From: Jeotgalibaca caeni
Lineage (GTDB): Bacteria; Bacillota; Bacilli; Lactobacillales; Aerococcaceae
Assembly: GCF_028863945.1 (NCBI RefSeq)
Contig: NZ_JARBEA010000005.1
Coordinates: forward strand, 17,122 to 81,121
Reading direction: 5' to 3'
DNA length: 64,000 bases
Shown here: piece by piece, positions 28,370-38,365 of the stretch
Numbering within the stretch: position 1 is the first letter of the stretch
Layout of the letters: every line of letters begins with the position of its first letter
The notes under the pieces: generated by a model
What the model was told of the DNA's origin: nothing
Database searches by the model: none
What the model saw: the letters and a program-made list of their open reading frames with translations, nothing else
Position numbers and translations under genes: made by a program

Positions 28370-29236
28370 CTAAAGCACGCGAACGCCTTCTCTTTCCATT
28401 ACTGCTAGAAATACTTGAGCAGTAGGGATTTTTTCAGATAGTTGGGTAACCAACTGCTCTTTCACATCGTCTGAAGTAATCGTCATAATGGTGCTTCCAG
28501 CTCCACTTAAATACGTGCCATATGCACCGAGTTCACGGCCAAGTGAACGAACTACTTTTAGCTCTGGAACCAATGTAGAACGATACGGTTCGTGAAAGAC
28601 GTCTTGTTCCATCATTTCCCCCATTAATGAAACGTCTCCTTGATGAAGTGCCGCAATGAGCAAATTTGCCACACTGCTGCCTTTTGTTGCTTCTGCTAAG
28701 GACAGCGCACTTGGCAAGACCGAACGGCTCTCTGCGGTCAACAGCTCCCGATCCGGAACGGTCACAACAAGTGAAACTTGGGGGAATGGTATGCTTGACC
28801 AGTACACCTGTTGATCCAACATGGTCCCAACCGTACACCCACCGACCACTGCCGGCATAATATTATCAGGGTGTCCCTCCAGTCGCGAACCAATTTGAAT
28901 TTTATCATCATTTGTCAAGTGCAAGTCAGCCAGTTGGTTCGCCAGCTCAATCCCTGCCACAATCGCAGCTGAACTGCTTCCTAACCCTCGAGCAGGAGGA
29001 ATCGCCGATTTCATTTTCAGGCGATGCGGTTGCAATTCTGGTGCGATAGAGAGAGCTGTTTGGATGATCATATTCTTCTCATCCATTGGAATGCTTGATC
29101 CCAGCGTATGCTCCACTGACCACCGTGCGGCAGGTTCTAAGATTTCTAGTTCCAAATAAACGGAAATCGCAATCCCCAACGAATCGAATCCAGGCCCTAG
29201 ATTAGCAGACGTTGCGGGAACTTTAATGAGAGTCAT
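28370..29236 (-). CDS. thrB: Homoserine kinase
   Basis: A 288-residue GHMP-family kinase that phosphorylates L-homoserine on the way to threonine. The GHMP ATP loop PPARGLGSSSAAIVAG is near residues 84-99; the N-terminal VPATSANLGPGFDSLG and C-terminal GTYLSGAGSTIM motifs are complete. It lies 12 bases after hom. thrC, often the third gene, is not in the window. Confidence 0.97.
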   Translation of the reverse strand: MTLIKVPATSANLGPGFDSLGIAISVYLELEILEPAARWSVEHTLGSSIPMDEKNMIIQTALSIAPELQPHRLKMKSAIPPARGLGSSSAAIVAGIELANQLADLHLTNDDKIQIGSRLEGHPDNIMPAVVGGCTVGTMLDQQVYWSSIPFPQVSLVVTVPDRELLTAESRSVLPSALSLAEATKGSSVANLLIAALHQGDVSLMGEMMEQDVFHEPYRSTLVPELKVVRSLGRELGAYGTYLSGAGSTIMTITSDDVKEQLVTQLSEKIPTAQVFLAVMEREGVRVL

Positions 29237-29248
29237 GAAATCATTCCT

Positions 29249-30484
29249 TTACTGAATGGTTTTGAATACAGCTTCTATTTCCAGAGAACCCGGAAGGCTG
29301 AAATCACTCGGCTTCACACCTACCGCTTTGATGTAAGAGAGGCCAGTTTCTTCTGTCCAGACAATCGCTGCTTCCCCTTTTTTACTTAGAGAATTAACAA
29401 ACGTTTCTATTTCCATTTTCGTTCCACGGACACGAATCACCGCATCACATTCCTCTTCAAGCGGGTTCCCCGTTTGGTAAGAATGAGACGTATATAGTTG
29501 CTGGTTTCCCGTATGATTGGTACGGATATTTTTTGCAATGGTTACAATATCAGAAACAACGCTATTAGCGGTTGTCATCCGGCCTGCTCCAGAGCCATAA
29601 AACATCGTCTCTCCAACGGCTTCCCCAATGATGCAGACACCGTTAAACTCGTTCTTGACCGTAGTAAACGGATGAGACAACGCCACAAACATCGGTGCAA
29701 CTTCTACTACCACGTTTGCTCCTTTTACCTTTGCCCGGCCAACCAGCTTAATTGTATAACCTTGTTCTGCTGCAACGCTAAAGTCTAGAGAGTCGAGCAT
29801 GCTGATTCCTCTTATTTCCAAATCAGCTAGGTCAACGGTATGTCCAAAGGCAAGTTTGGTTAAGACGACCATCTTCCGAGCTGCGTCATAGCCTTCGACG
29901 TCCCCGCTTGGGTCACTCTCTGCGTAACCTAACTCCTGCGCCAGAGACAATGCGTCTTCATACGATTCTTTTTCTTCGTCCATTCGCGTTAACATGAAAT
30001 TTGTCGTTCCATTGACAATGCCGAGGACCTCTGTAATCTGGTCGCCGACGTAACTGTCTGTCAGGGCTCGTATAACAGGGATTCCTCCTGCTACACTGGC
30101 TTCAAAAAGGAAGTCCCGTTTTTTCTTGCGTGCTAGGTTGGTTAACTCTTCTAAATGAAGAGCCAGCACATCTTTATTGGCTGTAATGACATTTTTTCCA
30201 GCTTCTAAAGAGCGAGTGAGGTAGTCTTTGGCGACATCCTTACTACCCATCACTTCAACAACAAGCTGAATCGAATCATCATGAAGGATGTCAGCAAACT
30301 GATCGGTTATTGGCAACCCTGATTCAATCGCTGCTTGGTGTTTCTCTTTATTATGAACCAGAATTTTTTCAACCGTAATGGTCGTGCCGCTAAGCTGGGT
30401 AATCTTGGCTGCATTCTTTTGCAGCAACTCGTATACACCAACGCCTACCGTTCCGAAACCTAATAAACCGATTTTTATTTCCAC
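29249..30484 (-). CDS. hom: Homoserine dehydrogenase
   Basis: A 411-residue NAD(P)-dependent enzyme reducing aspartate semialdehyde to homoserine. The nucleotide loop GLLGFGTVGVGVYELL is at the N terminus, the catalytic domain signature is GIVNGTTNFMLTRM, and a C-terminal ACT regulatory domain starts near residue 330. The frame is open to 30622, but the first 46 codons are low-complexity and GGGAGG lies 8 bases before the GTG at 30484; I start there. ACT domains usually bring threonine feedback. Confidence 0.96.
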   Translation of the reverse strand: MEIKIGLLGFGTVGVGVYELLQKNAAKITQLSGTTITVEKILVHNKEKHQAAIESGLPITDQFADILHDDSIQLVVEVMGSKDVAKDYLTRSLEAGKNVITANKDVLALHLEELTNLARKKKRDFLFEASVAGGIPVIRALTDSYVGDQITEVLGIVNGTTNFMLTRMDEEKESYEDALSLAQELGYAESDPSGDVEGYDAARKMVVLTKLAFGHTVDLADLEIRGISMLDSLDFSVAAEQGYTIKLVGRAKVKGANVVVEVAPMFVALSHPFTTVKNEFNGVCIIGEAVGETMFYGSGAGRMTTANSVVSDIVTIAKNIRTNHTGNQQLYTSHSYQTGNPLEEECDAVIRVRGTKMEIETFVNSLSKKGEAAIVWTEETGLSYIKAVGVKPSDFSLPGSLEIEAVFKTIQ

Positions 30485-30554
30485 TGTATCGTCCTCCCTG
30501 CTTGTACTTCTATTCAGTATACTCAAGAACGCGGTCTTTTTCGATAGGGAATAT

Positions 30555-30584
30555 AAAAAAGAGGCTGAACTTTTCAGCCTCTTC
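30555..30584 (-). terminator. Terminator after the ykuJ gene
   Basis: Minus strand perfect 10-bp stem AGAGGCTGAA / TTCAGCCTCT with a 3-4-base loop, followed by six T. It lies 9 bases past the ykuJ stop. Confidence 0.9.
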
Positions 30585-30593
30585 CAACATTTA

Positions 30594-30824
30594 TTAGTCT
30601 TGTAGTAATTCAAAAATTTCAATGGCCACTAAATCAAGGTCATCAAATTGGTAGGTTTGAGTTGTTGCGTGCTCTTCTAATTCAAACATTTCCGTTTCGC
30701 GGTTATATTTTACAACGCATCGTTCAGCGCCTTCTTTTTCAAATCGGCGAACTTCGATTTCTCCGTTGTCTTCCATCATCACTTCGAGTCGGCGAATAAT
30801 GGCAGATAGTTGTGAAGGTTTCAT
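30594..30824 (-). CDS. ykuJ: YkuJ family (DUF1797) protein
   Basis: A 76-residue acidic protein of the DUF1797/YkuJ family, structure known in B. subtilis, function unknown. Pattern: MKPSQLSAIIRRLEVM then a beta region ending YQFDDLDLVAIEIFELL. AAAGGGG precedes the ATG and an extended -10 (TGCTAGAAT) lies about 45 bases upstream. It is monocistronic between hom and a dehydrogenase gene. Confidence 0.88.
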   Translation of the reverse strand: MKPSQLSAIIRRLEVMMEDNGEIEVRRFEKEGAERCVVKYNRETEMFELEEHATTQTYQFDDLDLVAIEIFELLQD

Positions 30825-30932
30825 AATTTTTCCCCTTTCAGACTGACTTCTTATCTATTCTAGCATTATTTCTCCCCTATCGCATCCATTTCCTCATATT
30901 TTTTGAAATAATACGCGAACAGAGGGGGATGT

Positions 30933-31802
30933 TTATTTATTCCACCACAGCTTAATAAGCGCTTGTGTCCCATCATTTTCGCCGTTCTTTTCCATTAACT
31001 TATCATACAGCTCTTTCGCTAACTGGGTTCCAGGCAAGTTGATCCCCATTTTTTCAGCTTCATCTAAGGCTATTTTCAAATCTTTCACGAAATGCTTCAC
31101 GAAAAAACCTGGCGAAAAATCGCCTTGCAGAATGCGAGGAGAATAATTCGACAGCGACCAGTTTCCGGCAGCACCAGAACCTACTTGATCAATGACCCGG
31201 TTCATGTCCAGCCCAGCCTCTTTGGCATACACCAACAATTCGGTCATCCCGGTCATCGTTCCGGCAATCATGATTTGGTTCGCCATCTTCGTATGCTGAC
31301 CGCTTCCGGCTGGCCCTTGCAGGAGCACTTTATTGGAGAGCGTTTCGAAAATCGGCAAGACCTTCTGGAACGCCTCCTCATCTCCACCTACCATTGTACT
31401 CAAGGTACCGGCTTTCGCTCCTTTATCCCCACCAGAAACTGGTGCATCGAGCGCCGCCACACCTTTTTCTTTGGCTGCATGATAAATTTCCTTAGCCAAA
31501 CTAGGGGTGCTGGTCGTCATATCAATCACTACGTCCCCAGATTTTGCTGAAGCAATAATTCCTTCTTCCCCTAGATAAATTTGCTCTACATCTTCTGGAT
31601 AACCTACAATGGTAATGATTACGTCGCTGTTTTTCGTCACTAGCGCGGGACTGGATTGCCACGTGGCTCCTTCTTCTAGCAGCGCATCTGCTTTCCTTTT
31701 GGTTCGATTATATACGTGGACTTCATATTCAGCTGCCAACAGATGGCGCACCATGGAAGCACCCATGACACCCGTTCCGATAAATCCTATTTTTTTCGTC
31801 AT
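30933..31802 (-). CDS. Beta-hydroxyacid dehydrogenase (3-hydroxyisobutyrate dehydrogenase family)
   Basis: A 289-residue NAD(P)-dependent dehydrogenase. Rossmann loop GFIGTGVMGASMVRHL (residues 6-21), substrate motif DAPVSGGDKGAKAGTL (about 118-133), catalytic lysine in GQHTKMANQIMI (K near 171), and C-terminal KDLKIALDEA are all present. The group covers tartronate-semialdehyde reductase, 3-hydroxyisobutyrate and related enzymes, and the exact substrate cannot be read from sequence. GAGGAG lies upstream of the ATG. It stands alone. Confidence 0.85.
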   Translation of the reverse strand: MTKKIGFIGTGVMGASMVRHLLAAEYEVHVYNRTKRKADALLEEGATWQSSPALVTKNSDVIITIVGYPEDVEQIYLGEEGIIASAKSGDVVIDMTTSTPSLAKEIYHAAKEKGVAALDAPVSGGDKGAKAGTLSTMVGGDEEAFQKVLPIFETLSNKVLLQGPAGSGQHTKMANQIMIAGTMTGMTELLVYAKEAGLDMNRVIDQVGSGAAGNWSLSNYSPRILQGDFSPGFFVKHFVKDLKIALDEAEKMGINLPGTQLAKELYDKLMEKNGENDGTQALIKLWWNK

Positions 31803-31845
31803 GTTTCATCCTCCTCATTTTACGAATTCAGTATAACATGCAGCA

Positions 31846-31892
31846 AAAAAATAGGACAAACGTTCCACTGCTTGCTGGAAGGTTGTCCTATT
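31846..31892 (-). terminator. Terminator after bgsB
   Basis: Minus strand: stem TAGGACAA / TTGTCCTA with an inner TTCCA / TGGAA stem, followed by a T-run of seven. It begins just past the bgsB stop. Confidence 0.85.
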
Positions 31893-31897
31893 AGAAG

Positions 31898-33115
31898 TTA
31901 ACGATTTGATTTCATTTTGATTTTGATAACACTTCGAAATGGTCGAATATTCTCTTGTTTGTTTTCAAGATAGTAGTTTTCAATTACACTTTTATAATAG
32001 CGGATCATTTTTTGGCCGAATTGTTTGGCGGAAATTTCCTTTAGCAACGTTTCTTTTTCTTCTAGCCATTTTTCTTGAGGTGGAGCATTCAAGTGCTCCA
32101 ACATATGAACAATTGCTTCTCCCATGGATGCATCATCTTGGAACAACAAGCCAAGCATTGGGTTTTTGATAATTTCTTCTAAATAATCATTGCGTTTTGC
32201 TACAACGGGGCAGCCGTTTGCCACACTTTCCAGATACGTTAGCCCTTGCGTTTCGCTCTCTGAAGCATTGACGTACACATCTGCCATTTGGTAGTAATGA
32301 TGAACCTCTTGATGGTCAACCTCTCCAACAAAGGACACTGCATGAGATACCTTCAAGTCTTCCACCATTTCTTCTAAGAATGAACGAGCTGGTCCGTCTC
32401 CTACAAATACTAATTTTGCTCGGGGATGCTTTGCTAAAACGGTTGGGAAAGCTTCGATAATCTTATGTAAATTTTTCTCAAAAGCAAGGCGAGATAGAGA
32501 AAGAAGAACCTGGTCTTCATCGTCCAGTCCCATTTCGGAGCGAATCTTTTCCCGAATCCCTGCTACTGGTTCTGGAATAGGAACACCCGTCGGAATCACA
32601 CGAATCTCCTTATAGACTTGATAAGAAGCCAACATTTCTTTCATCAGTTGGCTCGGAACGACAATCCCGCTCATCCGATTACAAAACACTCGTGACACAG
32701 TAGCCACGTTACGTGGTCGCAACACTCTTCCTTTTGCGATGTAGTGCAAGTATTTTTCATACATGGTGTGATAAGTATGAATCGTTGGAATATCAAGCTT
32801 GTAGCCAATAAATCTTCCCGTCAAGCCTAAACTGAATTCTGTGTGGGTATGGATAATATCGACATGGTATTTCTTGGCTTCTTTTAATGCATTGGCGAAT
32901 CCTTTTATCGCAATTCTACGATCTTTGAAAGAGAAGAATGGAATACTTTTTAAGCGGACTACATTTTCTTCGTCCTCTTTGGCATTTGGGTCCGTTGTTG
33001 TAAAGATGATTACATCATGTCCTTGAGCCTCTAGTTCTTCTTTTAATACTTTAATGGAAGTTGCCACCCCGCTGATTTGGGGGAAATATGAATCTGTAAA
33101 CATTCCTACTCTCAT
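31898..33115 (-). CDS. bgsB: Glycosyltransferase, BgsB-type glucosyldiacylglycerol synthase
   Basis: A 405-residue GT-B family 4 enzyme. It opens MRVGMFTDSYFPQISGVATSIK, has HTHTEFSLGLTG and HTYHTMYEKYLHY in the acceptor domain, and the donor EX7E-type segment SESETQGLTYLESVANG near residue 295. It closely resembles enterococcal BgsB, which glucosylates diacylglycerol in the first step of glycolipid-anchor synthesis. Its product would feed BgsA (20.2-21.3 kb). The last 10-15 residues are Lys/Arg rich, fitting membrane association. It has its own promoter and terminator. Confidence 0.85.
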   Translation of the reverse strand: MRVGMFTDSYFPQISGVATSIKVLKEELEAQGHDVIIFTTTDPNAKEDEENVVRLKSIPFFSFKDRRIAIKGFANALKEAKKYHVDIIHTHTEFSLGLTGRFIGYKLDIPTIHTYHTMYEKYLHYIAKGRVLRPRNVATVSRVFCNRMSGIVVPSQLMKEMLASYQVYKEIRVIPTGVPIPEPVAGIREKIRSEMGLDDEDQVLLSLSRLAFEKNLHKIIEAFPTVLAKHPRAKLVFVGDGPARSFLEEMVEDLKVSHAVSFVGEVDHQEVHHYYQMADVYVNASESETQGLTYLESVANGCPVVAKRNDYLEEIIKNPMLGLLFQDDASMGEAIVHMLEHLNAPPQEKWLEEKETLLKEISAKQFGQKMIRYYKSVIENYYLENKQENIRPFRSVIKIKMKSNR

Positions 33116-33161
33116 CGTCTCACCTCACTTACAATCCTTTTAAACTTCATTTATTGACTTT

Positions 33162-33190
33162 AGTATAATTAAGAAATTTTCATTTGTCAT
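33162..33190 (-). promoter_or_regulatory. Promoter of bgsB
   Basis: Minus strand: -35 ATGACA (33190-33185), 17-base spacer, -10 TATACT (33167-33162), 47 bases before the bgsB ATG. The rest of the 184-base gap is A/T rich and holds the ptsI terminator at its far end. Confidence 0.7.
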
Positions 33191-33255
33191 TAGGCTTTAG
33201 TCCTATTTGAAAGGTTGTTTTCATAATTATATAGCAATGAGATGGAAATTTGTAT

Positions 33256-33291
33256 CAAAAAGGACGAAGCAAGAATGAATTCCTGCTTCGC
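33256..33291 (-). terminator. Terminator after ptsI
   Basis: Minus strand stem CGAAGCA / TGCTTCG with inner AGGAAT / ATTCTT pairing, then CCTTTTTGA. It lies 9 bases past the ptsI stop. Confidence 0.85.
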
Positions 33292-33299
33292 CTGAATAA

Positions 33300-35036
33300 T
33301 TAATTTTCTAAAGTTTCTTTGAATGTGGTAACGAGTTCCATTACTTCTTCAACCGTCGTACATTCGTTGATTGCTTTGTCTGCTAATTCTTTCATTTCAT
33401 TCGTGTCCAACTTAGCAAGCAAGCTTCTGGTTTGAAGAATGCTGGAAGCACTCATGGAGAATTCATCTAGGCCTAAACCTAATAGAAGTGGAACAGCCAT
33501 TTGATCTCCAGCCATTTCGCCACACATACCAACCCATTTACCTTGTGCATGTGCTGAATCAATAACATGCTTCAGTAGAGTTAGAATGGATGGGTTATAT
33601 GGTTGGTACAAGTAAGACACTTGTTGACTCATCCGGTCTGCAGCCATCGTATATTGAATCAAGTCGTTCGTACCTACACTAAAGAAGTCGACTTCTTTAG
33701 CGAATTGGTGAGCCAAGACTGCTGCTGCTGGAATTTCAATCATGATTCCTACTTGGATATCATTCGAAACTTCAACGCCTTCTTCAATCAACTTCGCTTT
33801 TTCTTCTTCTAATAGTTGCTTCGCTGCTCTGAATTCGTTCAACGTAGCAATCATCGGGAACATAATACGCAACGTTCCGTAAACGGAAGCGCGCAATAGA
33901 GCCCGTAATTGCGTACGGAACATTTCAGGTTCCGCCAAACAAATACGAATCGCCCGGTAACCTAAGAACGGATTCATTTCTTCTGGCAATTCTAGGTAAG
34001 GAAGTTCTTTGTCTCCGCCGATGTCCATGGTACGAACAACAACTGGTTTTCCGTCCATTTCTTGAAGGACCGTTTTATAAGCTTCGAATTGTTCTTCTTC
34101 ACTTGGGAACGTGTCCGAATCCATGTATAGGAATTCCGTACGGTAAAGACCGATTGCTTCCGCTCCGTTTGCCAGAACACCCGTTAAATCTTTTGGTGTA
34201 CCAATGTTGGCACCTAATTCAACGTGTTTTCCGTCTTTTGTTACAGTAGCGGCATTCTTAAGTTTTGCCCATTCCGTTTTTTGTGCTTCATAAACGGTGG
34301 CTTTTTCTTGGTATTTTGCCAATGTTTCGCCGTCAGGATTGATGATGATGTTTCCATCTAACCCATCAATGATGACCATGTCTCCATCCGTAACTTGAGT
34401 CGTTACACTTTGCGTTCCTACTACTGCAGGAATTTCTAGTGAACGAGCCATAATCGCGGAGTGGGAAGTACGTCCACCGATATCGGTAACGAACCCTTTT
34501 ACATACTGACGATTCAATTGAGCGGTATCACTTGGTGTTAAGTCACGAGCTACGATGACCACTTCTTCCTTAATCGTAGAAGGAGTTGGAATTTTTACTC
34601 CCAACAAGTGGCTCATTACACGTTCGCTAACGTCGCGGATATCTGCTGCACGTTCTTGCATGTATGGATTGTCTTCCATTGCTTCGAACATTTGAATAAA
34701 CATCGTCGTTACATCGTGTACAGCTTGTTCTGCATTCACACGATTTGTCTGAATGTTATCTTTAATGCTATTCATTAATTCGGGATCTGAAAGAACCATG
34801 ACATGTGCGTCAAATACTTGCGCTTCTTCTTCTCCAACTGCCTTGGCAACATGGTCCCGGATTGCTTGCACTTCTTTTTTGGCTTTCTCAAAAGAATCCA
34901 GAAAGCGAGTAATCTCGCCCTCTGGATCTTCAACTATTCTTTTTTCGAAGGTTAAATCCGGTTCCGTTAATAGATAGGCTCTGCCAATCGCGATTCCATC
35001 GCTAGCAGCAATTCCCATTAAACGGTTTTTAGTCAT
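33300..35036 (-). CDS. ptsI: PTS enzyme I (phosphoenolpyruvate-protein phosphotransferase)
   Basis: A 578-residue enzyme that takes phosphate from PEP and passes it to HPr, the entry step of PTS sugar uptake. The active-site histidine is in [16 protein letters not shown] near residue 189; the PEP-binding [19 protein letters not shown] signature is near residue 450 and the catalytic cysteine in GMCGEMAGD near 500. Start codon overlaps the ptsH stop by 4 bases. Confidence 0.99.
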   Translation of the reverse strand: MTKNRLMGIAASDGIAIGRAYLLTEPDLTFEKRIVEDPEGEITRFLDSFEKAKKEVQAIRDHVAKAVGEEEAQVFDAHVMVLSDPELMNSIKDNIQTNRVNAEQAVHDVTTMFIQMFEAMEDNPYMQERAADIRDVSERVMSHLLGVKIPTPSTIKEEVVIVARDLTPSDTAQLNRQYVKGFVTDIGGRTSHSAIMARSLEIPAVVGTQSVTTQVTDGDMVIIDGLDGNIIINPDGETLAKYQEKATVYEAQKTEWAKLKNAATVTKDGKHVELGANIGTPKDLTGVLANGAEAIGLYRTEFLYMDSDTFPSEEEQFEAYKTVLQEMDGKPVVVRTMDIGGDKELPYLELPEEMNPFLGYRAIRICLAEPEMFRTQLRALLRASVYGTLRIMFPMIATLNEFRAAKQLLEEEKAKLIEEGVEVSNDIQVGIMIEIPAAAVLAHQFAKEVDFFSVGTNDLIQYTMAADRMSQQVSYLYQPYNPSILTLLKHVIDSAHAQGKWVGMCGEMAGDQMAVPLLLGLGLDEFSMSASSILQTRSLLAKLDTNEMKELADKAINECTTVEEVMELVTTFKETLEN

Positions 35037-35299
35037 TCTGCTAACCCTTCTTTTTTCAAAGTCTCCACGATGCCTTCCATCGCTTCTTGTTCATCTGGTC
35101 CATCAATTGTGATGGTAACATCTGCGCCTTGTCCAACACCAAGTGACATAACACCCATGATGGATTTCAAGTTTACAGACTTCCCTTTGTATTCGAGGTT
35201 GATGTCAGAATTGAATTTGCTTGCAGTTTGAACAAGCAAAGTTGCAGGTCTTGCGTGAATACCTGTTTCAGCAATGATATGAAAATCTTTTTTCTCCAT
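35033..35299 (-). CDS. ptsH: Phosphocarrier protein HPr
   Basis: An 88-residue PTS carrier. His15 (GIHARPA) is phosphorylated by enzyme I, and Ser46 in [10 protein letters not shown] is the HPrK/P site that turns it into the CcpA corepressor. The frame opens at 35332; AAGGGG before the ATG at 35299 (MEKKDFHII) gives the canonical start. Coupled to ptsI. Confidence 0.99.
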   Translation of the reverse strand: MEKKDFHIIAETGIHARPATLLVQTASKFNSDINLEYKGKSVNLKSIMGVMSLGVGQGADVTITIDGPDEQEAMEGIVETLKKEGLAE

Positions 35300-35372
35300 T
35301 ACGCCGGTCCCCTTTATTATGAATTTATTCAACTATTTTCGTTTGCTTCAGAATATTTCTACTCCATTACCT

Positions 35373-35378
35373 ATTATA
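35373..35378 (-). promoter_or_regulatory. -10 element of the ptsHI promoter
   Basis: A consensus TATAAT on the minus strand about 75 bases before ptsH. No clear -35 is found 16-18 bases upstream, where the sequence is a T-run. The gap from 35300 to 35659 is shared with the divergent clpE promoter; bases 35380-35535 are A/T rich with nothing else recognised. Confidence 0.5.
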
Positions 35379-35538
35379 GTAATTCGAAGCAAAAAAAGAT
35401 AGCAAAACAACAAAAATATAACCCTTACATATCCTAAGATTACCATTTTTTCTTGATAAGAACAACTCTTTTCAACCTGAATCAATAAGTTACTCTTTTC
35501 TAGAACAAAATCGGAATAAAAAAGTTCAAACAAATTAC

Positions 35539-35567
35539 TTGAAAGTCAAAATTGGTCAATGTATAAT
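35539..35567 (+). promoter_or_regulatory. clpE promoter overlapped by a CtsR heat-shock operator
   Basis: -35 TTGAAA (35539-35544), 17-base spacer, -10 TATAAT (35562-35567). The direct repeat AGTCAAA-ATT-GGTCAAT (35544-35560) lies between them and matches the CtsR consensus RGTCAAA-NAN-RGTCAAA apart from the last base. A bound CtsR dimer would block RNA polymerase, so clpE should be induced by heat and protein stress. Confidence 0.9.
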
Positions 35568-35659
35568 AGGAGTACAAAGTCAGGATTCATCAAAAAACGA
35601 ATGGCTTTGTTTTGTTTTGAATCAGTACTCAACGATAAAAAAGAAAGGATGGACAACTT

Positions 35660-37870
35660 ATGAAATGTATAAACTGTGGCAAAAATGAAGCGTCCATTCA
35701 TATGTATGCCAGCTTGAATGGTCAAACGCAGAAAATTGATCTCTGTCAAAACTGTTACCAACAATGGAAGGCATCCCAAGGACAATCCCGCAATCGAGGA
35801 ATTTTTGGTGGAATGCCGGGCGGAACTGATCCGTTTGGTTTTAGTGATCTGGAACAGTTCTTCAGACAAATCCCTCAACAACAAAGACAAGAAATGCCCG
35901 ATAAAAATCCTCAGCGAGCTGCTGCCGGTAATGGCGGAAATAGAGATGGATTGCTAGGTGAATATGGTGTTAATTTAACGGAACTTGCGCGTCAAGGTAC
36001 GGTTGACCCAGTCATTGGACGCGATAGCGAAATCACCCGCTTAATTGAAATTCTAAACCGCCGGACGAAAAACAACCCTGTTCTAACTGGGGAAGCGGGT
36101 GTTGGTAAAACAGCAGTCGTAGAAGGTTTGGCTCAGAAAATTGTAGATGGAGAAGTTCCACAAAAACTCTTGGACAAAGAAGTGATTCGTTTGGACGTGG
36201 TTTCTTTAGTACAAGGAACCGGAATTCGCGGACAATTTGAAGAACGCATGCAACAATTGATTAATGAAGTTCGTGCAGACAAAAATATCATTCTCTTTAT
36301 TGATGAGATTCATGAAATTGTGGGCGCCGGTAGCGCGGAAGGAAGCATGGATGCAGGAAACATTCTGAAGCCTGCCCTTGCTCGTGGAGAATTGCAATTA
36401 ATCGGTGCAACTACTTTGAACGAGTACCGCAAGATTGAAAAAGATCCAGCCTTAGAACGTCGTTTCCAACCGGTTCGTGTAAGTGAACCTACGCCGGAAC
36501 AAACATTGATCATCCTTCAAGGGCTGCGGCCGAAGTACGAAGACTATCATAAAGTGAAATATTCCGACAAGGCGCTTGAAGCGGCCGTGAAATTGTCGCA
36601 CCGCTATATCCAGGATCGTTTCTTGCCAGACAAGGCGATTGACTTATTGGACGAGTCAGGCTCGAAGAAAAACTTAGTATTAAAAATGATTGATCCAAAA
36701 GAAATCGACGACCGTTTGGCTACTGCTGAACAAGAAAAACAAGCTGCCTTGAACGCAGAAGATTACGAGAAAGCCGCTTATTACCGCGATCAGATTAAGA
36801 ATTTGGAAAACTTAAAAAACAACCCACAAGCAGCTGATCAAGACATTATGGTTACCGAACAAGATATTCAAACAATTATTGAAATCAAAACGAATATCCC
36901 GGTCGGTGATTTGGTTGAAAAAGAACAAGAACAGCTGCGGAACTTAGATAGTGATCTAAAAGCACATGTGATTGGTCAAGATGAGGCCGTCGATAAAGTT
37001 GCCAAAGCTATTCGTCGTAACCGAGTTGGTTTTAGCCGGAAAAACCGTCCAATTGGTTCCTTCCTCTTCATCGGTCCAACAGGTGTCGGGAAAACGGAAT
37101 TGGCGAAACAGCTTGCAATTGAAATGTTTGGCACGGAAGATGCCATCATTCGCTTAGACATGAGTGAATATATGGAAAAACACTCCGTTTCCAAACTCAT
37201 CGGTTCCCCTCCAGGCTATGTTGGGTACGAAGAAGCAGGTCAATTAACAGAGCGCGTCAGAAGAAACCCATATAGCATCGTATTGCTGGATGAAGTTGAA
37301 AAAGCTCATCCAGACGTGATGCACCTCTTCTTGCAAATTCTGGAAGATGGACGTCTCACCGATTCACAAGGCCGTGTCATCAGCTTCAAGGACACACTGA
37401 TTATCATGACCAGTAACGCAGGTACAGGCGTGCAAGAAGCAAACGTTGGTTTTGGCGCTGCCCTTTCTGGCACAACCAAGTCTATCTTAGATAAGCTAAG
37501 TGATTACTTCAAACCAGAATTCTTGAACCGTTTTGACGCGATTGTTGAATTCAATTCCCTTTCTAAAGAAAACTTGTCCAATATCCTTTCCTTGATGTTG
37601 GATGATGTGAATGAAGTTCTGAAGAAAAAAGAAATCAGCATCACCGTCAGCGATTCGGCTAAACAAAAATTGATCGACGTTGGTTACAATCCAGCAATGG
37701 GAGCAAGACCTCTTCGTCGCATCATTCAAGAGCACATTGAAGACCGCGTTGCCGACTTCTATTTGGACAATCCACACGTTAATGAAATTGCCTTCGATAC
37801 CGATGAAGACAACGAAATCGTGATTAAAGAACACAACCAGGAAGACGTCGTTTTGGATCAAGAAAATTAA
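35660..37870 (+). CDS. clpE: ATP-dependent Clp protease ATP-binding subunit ClpE
   Basis: A 736-residue HSP100 unfoldase. The N-terminal zinc finger (C3, C6, C29, C32) and the UVR domain between the two AAA modules ([18 protein letters not shown], near 360) identify ClpE rather than ClpC. Walker A motifs are GEAGVGKTA and GPTGVGKTE; Walker B motifs are ILFIDEIHE and IVLLDEVEK. It works with ClpP on misfolded proteins and CtsR. AAAGGATGG precedes the ATG. It is controlled by the CtsR-type operator upstream. Confidence 0.98.
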   Translation: MKCINCGKNEASIHMYASLNGQTQKIDLCQNCYQQWKASQGQSRNRGIFGGMPGGTDPFGFSDLEQFFRQIPQQQRQEMPDKNPQRAAAGNGGNRDGLLGEYGVNLTELARQGTVDPVIGRDSEITRLIEILNRRTKNNPVLTGEAGVGKTAVVEGLAQKIVDGEVPQKLLDKEVIRLDVVSLVQGTGIRGQFEERMQQLINEVRADKNIILFIDEIHEIVGAGSAEGSMDAGNILKPALARGELQLIGATTLNEYRKIEKDPALERRFQPVRVSEPTPEQTLIILQGLRPKYEDYHKVKYSDKALEAAVKLSHRYIQDRFLPDKAIDLLDESGSKKNLVLKMIDPKEIDDRLATAEQEKQAALNAEDYEKAAYYRDQIKNLENLKNNPQAADQDIMVTEQDIQTIIEIKTNIPVGDLVEKEQEQLRNLDSDLKAHVIGQDEAVDKVAKAIRRNRVGFSRKNRPIGSFLFIGPTGVGKTELAKQLAIEMFGTEDAIIRLDMSEYMEKHSVSKLIGSPPGYVGYEEAGQLTERVRRNPYSIVLLDEVEKAHPDVMHLFLQILEDGRLTDSQGRVISFKDTLIIMTSNAGTGVQEANVGFGAALSGTTKSILDKLSDYFKPEFLNRFDAIVEFNSLSKENLSNILSLMLDDVNEVLKKKEISITVSDSAKQKLIDVGYNPAMGARPLRRIIQEHIEDRVADFYLDNPHVNEIAFDTDEDNEIVIKEHNQEDVVLDQEN

Positions 37871-37883
37871 TAAAATCTGTGCG

Positions 37884-37927
37884 CGTGCAAGTGAGGCTCT
37901 AAAAAAACCCTCACTTGCACGTTTTTT
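37884..37927 (+). terminator. Terminator after clpE
   Basis: Perfect 13-bp stem CGTGCAAGTGAGG / CCTCACTTGCACG with a 12-base A-rich loop and six T after it. Confidence 0.95.
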
Positions 37928-38019
37928 ACTGATTCTTTTTTTCCAACTTCTTTTCTTGGCTAATTCTCATAAAAGGTTTATAATAAATTTAGAATGTGAA
38001 CAAAGTCAGGGGGCATATT

Positions 38020-38307
38020 ATGAAATTGATCGATGTAACGAACAGCCATTCAGACCTTGTCCGCGAGCAATTATCCAATACAGATGCCTATATGGTAAAA
38101 GTATTTTCGTTAGGACAAACAACTGTTATCTATACTGTTGCCCCGACTCACGAAGACATCATCATGTTGAATCGAAATCGTCGCGTAAAGCAAAATGAAA
38201 TTACTTTCGTACTCAATAAATTAATGGAATTAACCATGGATGATGTTGAAGTGATGCCTGGACACAACTTTGTCGAGTTGTCGTATATTAAAAAACAGCC
38301 AATTTAG
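38020..38307 (+). CDS. DUF1827 family protein
   Basis: A 95-residue protein of the DUF1827 family, known mainly from Lactobacillales and of unknown function. It begins MKLIDVTNSHSDLV and ends in VEVMPGHNFVELSYI. No membrane segment or catalytic motif can be seen. The frame opens at 37996, but AGGGGG 6 bases before the ATG at 38020 sets the start. It is between the clpE and prfC terminators. Confidence 0.82.
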   Translation: MKLIDVTNSHSDLVREQLSNTDAYMVKVFSLGQTTVIYTVAPTHEDIIMLNRNRRVKQNEITFVLNKLMELTMDDVEVMPGHNFVELSYIKKQPI

Positions 38308-38321
38308 TTTTGGTTAAAACG

Positions 38322-38357
38322 AAAAAGAGGTTGAGACAAAAGTCTCAGCCTCTTTCT
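38322..38357 (+). terminator. Terminator after the DUF1827 gene
   Basis: Stem AAAGAGGTTGAGAC / GTCTCAGCCTCTTT (one G-T pair), 4-base A loop, with T after and A before, so it can act in either direction. Confidence 0.9.
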
Positions 38358-38365
38358 TGTATACG

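Noticed and set aside
35546..35890. A 114-residue minus-strand frame over the clpE promoter
   Set aside because: It overlaps the clpE N-terminal zinc finger and the promoter/operator; shadow frame.
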